A stretch of 10,241 nt of DNA, taken from the NCBI GenBank assembly GCA_020629895.1, contig JAHDCM010000092.1:1-10241 (forward strand), given 5' to 3'. The translations under genes were made by a program, and so were the position numbers. The number at the start of each line of letters is the position of its first letter. Position 1 is the first letter of the stretch. The stretch is from Bacteroidota bacterium (GTDB lineage: Bacteria > Bacteroidota > Bacteroidia > Chitinophagales > UBA2359). Positions 1-6,082 of this stretch are shown here, in pieces. The notes under the pieces were generated by a model. It had not been told where the DNA came from and ran no database searches. It saw only the letters and a program-made list of their open reading frames with translations.

Positions 1-85
1 TCCCCTAATAATGCTATCTTAGATGTGTAATAAACTGACTATTATTAACTTACATTTGTTAGTTTAGTAATTTTTGCAAGTAAAC

Positions 86-95
86 AGAGGTGATA
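86..95 (+). promoter_or_regulatory. Shine-Dalgarno-like site of gltD
   Basis: AGAGGTGATA directly precedes ATG 96. It matches most of the extended anti-SD complement AGGAGGTGAT and decides the start over the in-frame GTG at 90, which would lie inside the site. The other genes in the window have no comparable site, so this one stands out. Confidence 0.5.
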
Positions 96-1556
96 ATGAA
101 GCAAAAACCAGGTTTTTTAAAGTATCAAAGACAAACTCCTGATGTTCGCCAACCAGCAGAACGTCTAAAGGATTATCGAGAAATATACCAAGCATTTGGA
201 AAAAAAGAGACCCAAACACAAGCCCATCGTTGTATGGACTGTGGCGTGCCTTTTTGCCACAATGGGTGTCCATTAGGAAATATCATTCCTGAATTTAATG
301 AAGCCATTCATGAAGGAAAATGGAAGGATGCCTACCGCATTTTAAGTAGTACGAATAATTTTCCTGAATTTACAGGCCGAATATGTCCAGCACCCTGTGA
401 AGCTGCATGTGTATTAGGAATCAACCAAGACCCCGTAACCATTGAGTTGATTGAAAAGCAAATCATTGAACATGCCTTCGAGCAAGGATGGGTAGAAGCC
501 GATTTGCCAAAAGAAAGAAGTCAGAAAAAGGTAGCAGTAGTTGGATCTGGCCCCGCTGGTTTGGCAGCGGCGGCACAACTCAATAAGGCAGGACACCAAG
601 TGGAAGTGTACGAAAGAGATGATCGAATTGGTGGTTTACTCCGTTATGGTATTCCTGATTTTAAGCTGGAAAAGAGTGTGATTGATCGACGTGTCAAATT
701 AATGGAAGATGCAGGTATTGTTTTTCATACCAATGCCAATGTCGGTGGGAATATACTTGTTACAGAACTCCTAGCAGAAAAGGATGCAATTGTCTTGTGT
801 GGTGGTGCGACTATTCCTAGAGATTTACCAGTAGAAGGTAGAGAACTAAAAGGAATTCATTTCGCGATGGATTTTTTAAAACCTACTAATCAATGGGTAG
901 CAGGAGATGAGGTGGATGTGATTTCTGCCGAACAGAAACATGTCGTTGTTATTGGAGGAGGCGATACTGGAGCCGATTGCGTAGGAACCTCTAACCGACA
1001 TGGAGCCATGGATGTGACACAATTAGAATTATTGACAAAACCACCCGAAACGCGTGATCCTTCTACCCCTTGGCCTTTATGGCCAATGCAACTACGCACT
1101 TCTTCTTCACATGAGGAAGGTTGTGAACGAAAATGGGCAGTAATGACCAAAGCCTTTATTGGTAATGAAGAGGGACATATAAAAGCAGTGCGAATTGTAG
1201 AAGTAGATTGGGAAGAAGGAAACGAACAGCAAGCACCAAAACTAGTAGAACGTCCCAACTCTGAAAGAGATATTCCCTGTGATTTAGCCTTACTAGCGAT
1301 TGGGTATATACATCCACAGCATGAAGGGATGCTGGCACAATTAGAAGTGGAACTAAGTAAGCGAGGGAATGTAGCTGCTAATGATTATAAAACTAACCAA
1401 GATAAAATCTTTGTAGCAGGAGATATGCATCGTGGACAGTCGTTGGTTGTATGGGCTATTTCAGAAGGCAGAGAAGCAGCAAGAGCAGTAGATGCATATT
1501 TGAGAGGAGGTGATTCTATTCTCGAAGGGAAAGATACCTCTTTGTGGGAAGTGTAG
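96..1556 (+). CDS. gltD: Glutamate synthase small subunit (NADPH-GOGAT beta chain)
   Basis: This 486-residue protein supplies electrons for glutamate synthesis: it oxidises NAD(P)H on FAD and passes electrons through Fe-S clusters to the large subunit GltB, which makes glutamate from glutamine and 2-oxoglutarate in the cytoplasm. The N-terminal Fe-S domain shows C46, C49, C54 and C58, then C97, C101 and C105 in ICPAPCEAAC. An FAD Rossmann motif VAVVGSGPAG lies at 146-155 and a second dinucleotide motif VVVIGGGDTG at 283-292. The C-terminal VAGDMHRGQSLVVWAI stretch is typical of the family. Length fits GltD. I start at ATG 96, not the in-frame GTG at 90, because GAGG (87-90) sits 5 nt before the ATG; such a Shine-Dalgarno-like site is absent from the other genes here. 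gltB is not in view. It may lie upstream, where an open frame at the window edge ends at TAA 28-30, but nine codons are too few to identify. Confidence 0.96.
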   Translation: MKQKPGFLKYQRQTPDVRQPAERLKDYREIYQAFGKKETQTQAHRCMDCGVPFCHNGCPLGNIIPEFNEAIHEGKWKDAYRILSSTNNFPEFTGRICPAPCEAACVLGINQDPVTIELIEKQIIEHAFEQGWVEADLPKERSQKKVAVVGSGPAGLAAAAQLNKAGHQVEVYERDDRIGGLLRYGIPDFKLEKSVIDRRVKLMEDAGIVFHTNANVGGNILVTELLAEKDAIVLCGGATIPRDLPVEGRELKGIHFAMDFLKPTNQWVAGDEVDVISAEQKHVVVIGGGDTGADCVGTSNRHGAMDVTQLELLTKPPETRDPSTPWPLWPMQLRTSSSHEEGCERKWAVMTKAFIGNEEGHIKAVRIVEVDWEEGNEQQAPKLVERPNSERDIPCDLALLAIGYIHPQHEGMLAQLEVELSKRGNVAANDYKTNQDKIFVAGDMHRGQSLVVWAISEGREAARAVDAYLRGGDSILEGKDTSLWEV

Positions 1557-1590
1557 AGAAATAAATGATTTGTGGCACCTAAATTGAGAT

Positions 1591-1603
1591 AGATAATTTA
1601 TCT
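1591..1603. repeat. 13-bp AT-rich palindrome between gltD and the lipoprotein gene
   Basis: AGATAATTTATCT is a perfect inverted repeat (AGATAA-T-TTATCT) in the 106-bp gap after gltD. It is too tight and AT-rich to be a terminator hairpin. It could be an operator for the following gene, but AT-rich palindromes of this size also occur by chance. I see no convincing promoter or terminator elsewhere in the gap. Confidence 0.25.
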
Positions 1604-1662
1604 TTAACCTTGACTAAAGTGTCAGTTAAAATATCTATTTCAAAACCACTTATTTCAACAAA

Positions 1663-2319
1663 ATGCGAACAATTAATCTAAGTTTACTGCTACTTATTAT
1701 ATGCTCATTGATGATGGCTTGCCAACAAGGGCAAAGCGATACAGAAAAAACAACTGCGAGTAAAAATAAGGTAACAGTCGAGTCAAATACCTCTACCAAT
1801 ACAAGCGAAGTTAAAGAGACGCAAAAGGTCTCGGATAAACCAGTTCGACGGATGTCTATTGACTCCATCAGAAATGTAGCCAAAAAAAAGGAGTTAAAAA
1901 CAAGTATTAAAGATAAGAACTCACCTATTATCAATGCCGACTCCGCTGCTCGACTACGGAATAAAATACGTGAAGCACGGGCAGAATCAACCGCAAAAGC
2001 AGAAACGAGTATAGCAGATAAAACAGGAAAGAAAACAACAAAAGCAGAAACGAGTATAGCGGATAAAACCAGAAAAACAACAAAAGCCCGCACGCCTTAT
2101 TCCGAAAAAACATTGAAGCCACATACTAAGCTATTGAGTGTCTGGAATTGTAAGTGTAAAGAATTAGAAAATACACAAGGCAAGTCAGATGAAGCAATAA
2201 AATGTCGTAATAACCACAAAGAAAAACTCAAAGCATTTGAAAATGGTTATGCCACTGCTGATATGAAAGATCAATTTTCAGAGAGTTACCAACAAGCGGT
2301 CAAAAAAAGTTGCCCCTAA
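1663..2319 (+). CDS. Lysine-rich putative lipoprotein with internal repeats
   Basis: I do not recognise the family of this 218-residue protein. The N-terminus is a lipoprotein signal: a hydrophobic run of leucines and isoleucines, then the lipobox LMMAC with C20 as the predicted lipidated residue. So it is probably exported and membrane-anchored. Residues 21-150 are Lys/Thr/Ser/Glu-rich and probably disordered. They hold KAETSIADKT at 112 and again at 127, and a degenerate third copy (KARTPYSEKT) at 141. The C-terminal ~60 residues look like a small folded domain: WNCKCKELEN with C163 and C165, then C181, and C217 two residues from the end. These four cysteines could form disulfides or bind a metal. 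The gene sits alone between gltD and grpE, with gaps of 106 and 267 bp, so context gives no function. The start is supported by the signal peptide. Confidence 0.8.
   Translation: MRTINLSLLLLIICSLMMACQQGQSDTEKTTASKNKVTVESNTSTNTSEVKETQKVSDKPVRRMSIDSIRNVAKKKELKTSIKDKNSPIINADSAARLRNKIREARAESTAKAETSIADKTGKKTTKAETSIADKTRKTTKARTPYSEKTLKPHTKLLSVWNCKCKELENTQGKSDEAIKCRNNHKEKLKAFENGYATADMKDQFSESYQQAVKKSCP
1996..2085 (+). repeat. Tandem 45-bp coding repeat
   Basis: Two adjacent units begin at 1996 and 2041. Over their first 29 bases they differ at one position (A/G at the third base of an Ala codon, silent). A decayed third unit follows from 2083. They encode KAETSIADKT repeats in the lipoprotein's linker, consistent with slippage-driven length change. 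Confidence 0.8.
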
Positions 2320-2410
2320 TATCTTAATTAAGTACATAGACAAACGTTTTCCAATATTTTATAAGTACAAAGAAATATAAACCACATAAGAAAAATACTA
2401 GGTGTTTACT

Positions 2411-2458
2411 GTCATTCCGTCATTTGTCATTTCCGCTACATAGTGGCACCTTGTCATT
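2411..2458 (+). promoter_or_regulatory. Cluster of four GTCATT words upstream of grpE-dnaJ
   Basis: GTCATT occurs at 2411-2416, 2419-2424, 2426-2431 and 2453-2458, all in the same orientation. The cluster lies 130-176 bp before the grpE start and 72-119 bp before the candidate -24 element. This spacing would suit an activator or enhancer-binding site. The words are related to the TGACA half of the 2506-2518 inverted repeat (TGTCA is its complement). Function is inferred. Confidence 0.35.
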
Positions 2459-2505
2459 GAATATACCTGTTTTTATACAATTTGGCAGGTGAAATGGAGT
2501 GTTGC

Positions 2506-2518
2506 TGCCATTTTGACA
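2506..2518. promoter_or_regulatory. TGCCA-N3-TGACA inverted repeat upstream of grpE
   Basis: TGCCATTTTGACA is an imperfect dyad: both halves read TGnCA outward, with a 3-bp centre. It sits 11 bp before the candidate promoter at 2530-2546. It could be an operator or activator site for the heat-shock operon. The regulator is unknown. Confidence 0.3.
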
Positions 2519-2529
2519 ACAAACTTCGC

Positions 2530-2546
2530 TTGGCAAAGATTTTGAC
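2530..2546 (+). promoter_or_regulatory. Candidate sigma-54-like promoter of grpE-dnaJ
   Basis: TTGGCAAAGATTTTGAC resembles the -24/-12 consensus TTGGCAC-N5-TTGC: GG at 2532-2533 and the second TTG at 2542-2544 have the right spacing. The -12 element reads GA instead of the usual GC, which weakens it. Predicted initiation would fall near 2557, giving a leader of about 30 nt. The alternative is a sigma-70-like reading, TTGACA at 2542-2547 with a poor -10 (TCAATA) at 2565-2570. Confidence 0.3.
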
Positions 2547-2586
2547 AAAGAATAAAATAATTAATCAATAAAAAACAGGCAATTAT

Positions 2587-3165
2587 ATGAGCAAGAAAAA
2601 TATAGAGGTAACAGATAAAGAAGAAGAATTGAAGGAAGTTAACAAGGAAGGATTAGATAACAATGAAGGCAAAGAAGAGGTGGGGAGAAGTGATGCTAAA
2701 ATAGAACCAAACGATAATGATCCCGAAGCCATAATTAGCGACTTAGAAGACCAGTTATCGCAAACCAATGATAAGTACCTTCGACTATTAGCAGAGTTTA
2801 CCAACTTTCGAAACCGTACACAACGAGAAAAGTCGGATTTAGTAAAAACAGCTAGTAAAGATGTGATTAAAGACTTGCTACCAGTAATTGATGATTTTGA
2901 AAGAGCGTTTAAAGCTGATCCTGAAAATGAAGCGAATAACGGATTTCAATTGATTTATAATAAACTCAAAACCACCCTCGAAAACTTAGGGGTAAAAGCA
3001 ATGGAAACAGTCGGTGAAGCATTTGATCCTGAATTTCACGATGCATTAACTAAAATTCCTGCTCCTTCAAAAGACCTAAAAGGGAAAGTAGTAGATGAAA
3101 TTGAAAAAGGGTATTTCCTGAAAGGTACCATTATCCGCCATGCAAAAGTAGTGGTAGGTAAATAA
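2587..3165 (+). CDS. grpE: Nucleotide exchange factor GrpE
   Basis: This cytoplasmic co-chaperone releases ADP from DnaK so that the Hsp70 cycle can reset. The protein has 192 residues, a normal size. Residues 1-45 are acidic, Lys/Glu-rich and probably disordered. Residues 47-90 form the coiled-coil dimerisation helix (DLEDQLSQTNDKYLRLLAEF, then NFRNRTQREK). The four-helix bundle follows, with DLLPVIDDFERAF at 97-109, and the C-terminal beta domain carries the family signature (LGVKAMETVGEAFDPEFHDA, then GYFLKGTIIRHAKVVVGK at 175-192). dnaJ starts 27 bp after its stop, so the two are almost certainly one operon, and dnaK is not in this window. The 267-bp upstream gap holds repeated motifs that may provide stress control. 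Confidence 0.97.
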   Translation: MSKKNIEVTDKEEELKEVNKEGLDNNEGKEEVGRSDAKIEPNDNDPEAIISDLEDQLSQTNDKYLRLLAEFTNFRNRTQREKSDLVKTASKDVIKDLLPVIDDFERAFKADPENEANNGFQLIYNKLKTTLENLGVKAMETVGEAFDPEFHDALTKIPAPSKDLKGKVVDEIEKGYFLKGTIIRHAKVVVGK

Positions 3166-3192
3166 TTTTTATTCATTCTGATAGCAAAAAAC

Positions 3193-4338
3193 ATGGCTAA
3201 TAAACGAGATTATTACGAAGTATTAGGAGTATCGAAAGGGGCTAGTGCAGATGAAGTTAAAAAGGCATACCGAAAGGTGGCCATGAAATATCATCCTGAC
3301 CGTAATCCTGATAATCCAGAAGCGGAAGAAAAATTTAAAGAGGCAGCAGAAGCTTATGAGGTGCTTAGTGATGACCAAAAAAAGGCACGTTATGATCGCT
3401 ATGGCCATGCAGGCGTAGGCGGTGCTAGTGGATTTGGTGGCGCAGGTGCAATGGATATGGAAGATATACTACGTAACTTTAGTAGCATTTTCGATGGTTT
3501 TGGCGGTTTTGGCGGTGGTGGTGGCGCACGTCGTACAGGTGGGCGAAGAGGAGCGAACTTGCGGGTGAAAGTGAAACTAACCATGCAAGAAGTCGCCAAA
3601 GGTGTCCAAAAGAAAATCAAGGTTAAAAAATACCTCGAATGTGATACCTGTGCAGGTAGTGGTGCCAAAGATGGTAGCTCCTACAATACTTGTAATACCT
3701 GTGGAGGGCAAGGTGCTGTGCGACGAGTTAGCAATACTTTTTTAGGGCAAATGCAAACTACGGTTGCTTGTCCTGCTTGTCACGGAGCAGGTAGAACCAT
3801 TACCAGCAAATGTACTACTTGTAAAGGAGAAGGACGTGCCTACGGAGAAGAAACCATTACAATTGATATTCCAGCAGGGGTAACAGATGGTATTCAATTG
3901 TCTATGAGTGGACGTGGAAATGCAGGCGAAAAAGGTGCCCCTTCAGGTGATTTGATTATTGGAGTAGAGGAGTTACCACACGAATACCTTAAACGAGAAG
4001 GTAATGATGTAGTGTATTCCCTTTATCTTAATTTTGCAGATGCCGCATTGGGTACGAGTATTGAAGTGCCGACTATTAGTAGTAAAGTGAAAATTAAAAT
4101 TCCACCAGGTACACAGTCAGGGAAAATTTTCCGTTTAAGAGGGAAAGGTATTCCTAGCATTAATTCTTATGGTGTGGGCGATCAACTAGTAGAAGTAATC
4201 GTTTGGACACCTAAAGATTTGAACAGTGAACAACGCAAAATGCTAGAAAAACTAAGAAGTGCGGATAATTTTAAACCAAACCCTGGACGGGGAGATAAAG
4301 GCTTCTTCTCGAAAATGAAAGATTATTTTCAAGGTTAA
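3193..4338 (+). CDS. dnaJ: Chaperone DnaJ (Hsp40, class I)
   Basis: DnaJ delivers unfolded clients to DnaK and stimulates its ATPase in the cytoplasm. All class I parts are present in 381 residues. The J domain (about 5-70) has the HPD tripeptide at 34-36. A Gly/Phe-rich linker runs from about 71 to 120. Four zinc-binding CxxCxGxG motifs start at C150 (CDTCAGSG), C167 (CNTCGGQG), C193 (CPACHGAG) and C207 (CTTCKGEG). The C-terminal substrate-binding beta domains fill about 215-345. No key residue is missing. It is the second gene of the grpE-dnaJ unit, and transcription should stop at the hairpin 24 bp after its stop codon. No Shine-Dalgarno sequence precedes the ATG. Confidence 0.98.
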   Translation: MANKRDYYEVLGVSKGASADEVKKAYRKVAMKYHPDRNPDNPEAEEKFKEAAEAYEVLSDDQKKARYDRYGHAGVGGASGFGGAGAMDMEDILRNFSSIFDGFGGFGGGGGARRTGGRRGANLRVKVKLTMQEVAKGVQKKIKVKKYLECDTCAGSGAKDGSSYNTCNTCGGQGAVRRVSNTFLGQMQTTVACPACHGAGRTITSKCTTCKGEGRAYGEETITIDIPAGVTDGIQLSMSGRGNAGEKGAPSGDLIIGVEELPHEYLKREGNDVVYSLYLNFADAALGTSIEVPTISSKVKIKIPPGTQSGKIFRLRGKGIPSINSYGVGDQLVEVIVWTPKDLNSEQRKMLEKLRSADNFKPNPGRGDKGFFSKMKDYFQG

Positions 4339-4361
4339 AAGTCAGCATTTGACATAAAAAG

Positions 4362-4388
4362 AGGGGACTCAACGAGTCCCCTTTTTTT
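4362..4388. terminator. Bidirectional Rho-independent terminator
   Basis: AGGGGACTC (4362-4370) pairs perfectly with GAGTCCCCT (4374-4382) over 9 bp with a 3-nt AAC loop, followed by T7 (4382-4388). Upstream an A5 run (4356-4360) gives the minus strand its own U-rich tail. It lies between the convergent dnaJ and Fe-S protein genes and can serve both. Confidence 0.93.
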
Positions 4389-4406
4389 ATGCCTTATCAT
4401 CATTCC

Positions 4407-5843
4407 TTACTTCAAATTAATTTCTGGATCTAAAATATCTACGGCATCTCTTCGTACATGAATAACGGTGCGATTAGCAGTGGGGCCATTTTCTAATTTT
4501 AATACTCCTCGTGGGCAAACTGCCGCACAAATACCACAACCAACACAAGAAGCACGGACAATGTTTTGTTGGCGTTGTGCATAAGCACGCACATCAATCC
4601 CCATTTCGCAATAGGCCGAACAATTACCACACGAAATACATTGCCCGCCATTAGTCGTAATTCGAAAACGAGAAAAGAATTTTTGTTGTAGCCCAAGTAA
4701 GGCGGCCATCGGGCAACCAAAGCGACACCATACGCGTGATCCCATCAATGGGTAAAAACCTACTCCAATGACTCCTGAAAAAGCTGCCCCAATAAAAAAG
4801 CCATACCACTTACGTAGGTCATAAGTATTTAAGAACGCGATTTGAGCTTGTCCCGTGAAATAGGTATAAAGTACGAGGGCAGTGACAAGTGTAACCAGTG
4901 CTAAAATGGCATAAATTAGATAGCGTTCAATACGCCAGGCGGTTAGTGACTTATCGGAAAGGTGGCGAAAAGGATCACCAGCAGTTTCGGCTAAACCACC
5001 GCATCCACATACCCAAGAGCAGTACCAACGCTTGCCATAAAAATAGGTGAGTAGCGGAGAGACGATAAAAATCATAGCAACACCTAAAACTAACATAAAC
5101 ATCCCCAAATTACCACCTGCCAACATATTATTCAAATGCCAGTCTTCGAAGAAGTAGTAATTGAGCGGCCACATATTTTTCATGTCCTTCCCAAAATAAG
5201 CTAAGTCTTGATTTAAGCCCGAAAGTATTTCGGGGATAAGGAAAGCAAAACCTAACTGGAAAAACATAACCGAAAGGGTGCGAATAATCTGGTATTTGTT
5301 GTGGCGATATTTAAAGATAAATTTTAAGCCCATCACCAAAATAGCAACCGTATAAAGGGTGCCATATACAAACCATTGCGTGGCAGCCTTCCCATTTAAA
5401 GCGTAGCTCAATGGATCGAATATTTTGACCAAGCCTGTATTGGTTTGTCCATCTACAAAGCCCAAGTATTGAGGGAACCAATAGAGGAGGCAGTAAAAAC
5501 CAGTGATAATAATACCCGCGATCCAAGCGATGGCTCCTCGTGAGGAAATGCCTGCAAACATAACCCCATTGTTTTTGATGCCTGGAATACGTCCTTTATA
5601 TTGCAAATAGCCATATATACTGCCACCAATCATTAGAAGAAGGGTAGATGCCAACCACATTAGGAAAGGCTGATTGGTGCCGATATTTAGAAAGGCAATA
5701 AACAGTAGTAGCAAGCCAATTCCTACCATTGCCAAACTTATTTTTTGGGCAGCACTTTGCTGGTGAGTGGCATCGGCTGTTAGGGACATACTGACATCTG
5801 CCTGTTTGTTGAAAAGTGAAAGGTCTTCGTTTATGAGTGCCAT
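4407..5843 (-). CDS. Polytopic membrane 4Fe-4S protein, NosR/NapH-like
   Basis: This 478-residue protein probably carries electrons within or across the cytoplasmic membrane. About seven or eight hydrophobic segments are visible, around residues 35-52, 59-78, 104-124, 158-178, 190-208, 245-267, 305-328 and 348-366. After the sixth lies WYCSWVCGCGG (C275, C279, C281) and after the last WCRFGCP (C373, C377), the paired cysteine motifs typical of NosR/NapH/CcoG-like proteins. Two classical ferredoxin motifs follow: C402-C405-C408-C412 and C433-C436-C439-C443-P, together binding two 4Fe-4S clusters. There is no FMN-binding domain as in full NosR. It lies downstream of the flavoprotein gene on the same strand, with 239 bp between them, which suggests a joint redox role. 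Donor and acceptor cannot be read from the sequence, and no nos or nap genes are nearby, so I give no symbol. Confidence 0.88.
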   Translation of the reverse strand: MALINEDLSLFNKQADVSMSLTADATHQQSAAQKISLAMVGIGLLLLFIAFLNIGTNQPFLMWLASTLLLMIGGSIYGYLQYKGRIPGIKNNGVMFAGISSRGAIAWIAGIIITGFYCLLYWFPQYLGFVDGQTNTGLVKIFDPLSYALNGKAATQWFVYGTLYTVAILVMGLKFIFKYRHNKYQIIRTLSVMFFQLGFAFLIPEILSGLNQDLAYFGKDMKNMWPLNYYFFEDWHLNNMLAGGNLGMFMLVLGVAMIFIVSPLLTYFYGKRWYCSWVCGCGGLAETAGDPFRHLSDKSLTAWRIERYLIYAILALVTLVTALVLYTYFTGQAQIAFLNTYDLRKWYGFFIGAAFSGVIGVGFYPLMGSRVWCRFGCPMAALLGLQQKFFSRFRITTNGGQCISCGNCSAYCEMGIDVRAYAQRQQNIVRASCVGCGICAAVCPRGVLKLENGPTANRTVIHVRRDAVDILDPEINLK

Positions 5844-5927
5844 GAATTGTGATTTATGTATGTGTTTTTTGTAGTGTTTTTGCGCAAGGGATAGAAGCGG
5901 TAGCTTGCTGAAATAGCTGCCTAGTGA

Positions 5928-5977
5928 CGCCTGTGCTGGCAGGGCTGACGAAGGAAGACACTGCCAGCACTTTGGCG
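5928..5977. repeat. 10+4 bp hairpin inside the folded element
   Basis: GTGCTGGCAG (5933-5942) pairs exactly with CTGCCAGCAC (5961-5970) around an 18-nt loop. CGCC (5928-5931) and GGCG (5974-5977) extend the stem across a small 1/3-nt internal loop. A competing pairing, GCCTGT (5929-5934) with ACAGGC (5980-5985), is also possible. It is nested within the wider arms at 5900-5921 and 5983-6002. Confidence 0.85.
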
Positions 5978-6017
5978 GAACAGGCTGCTATGAAGCAACT
6001 ACAAGCGGATAGCCCGA

Positions 6018-6075
6018 CCTTTTTTCGCCTCATCCACCGATGCATTTAGGCATCGACAGGAGAGGCGAAAAAAGG
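6018..6075. repeat. 14-bp perfect inverted repeat forming a long hairpin
   Basis: CCTTTTTTCGCCTC (6018-6031) and GAGGCGAAAAAAGG (6062-6075) are exact reverse complements. Inside them TCC (6033-6035) pairs GGA (6059-6061), and CGATGC (6038-6043) pairs GCATCG (6050-6055) around the loop ATTTAG. Only one bulged A and a small internal loop break the stem. The T-run is inside the stem, not after it, so it does not look like a normal terminator in either direction. Confidence 0.9.
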
Positions 6076-6082
6076 ATGCGCC

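Noticed and set aside
1..30. C-terminal end of gltB at the left edge (frame ending at TAA 28-30)
   Set aside because: Only nine codons are visible and they match nothing I can recognise, so it is mentioned as a possibility under gltD but not called.
90..95. GTG start for gltD at position 90, adding two residues
   Set aside because: The GTG lies inside the Shine-Dalgarno-like GAGGTGAT. The ATG at 96 has proper spacing and gives the usual GltD N-terminus.
2411..2458. CRISPR-like array from repeated GTCATT words
   Set aside because: The repeats are only 6 bp with irregular spacing (8, 7 and 27 bp) and no spacers.
6018..6075. Rho-independent terminator for the oxidoreductase gene
   Set aside because: The T-run forms part of the stem and no U-tract follows the hairpin in the direction of transcription, so it does not fit the usual terminator design.
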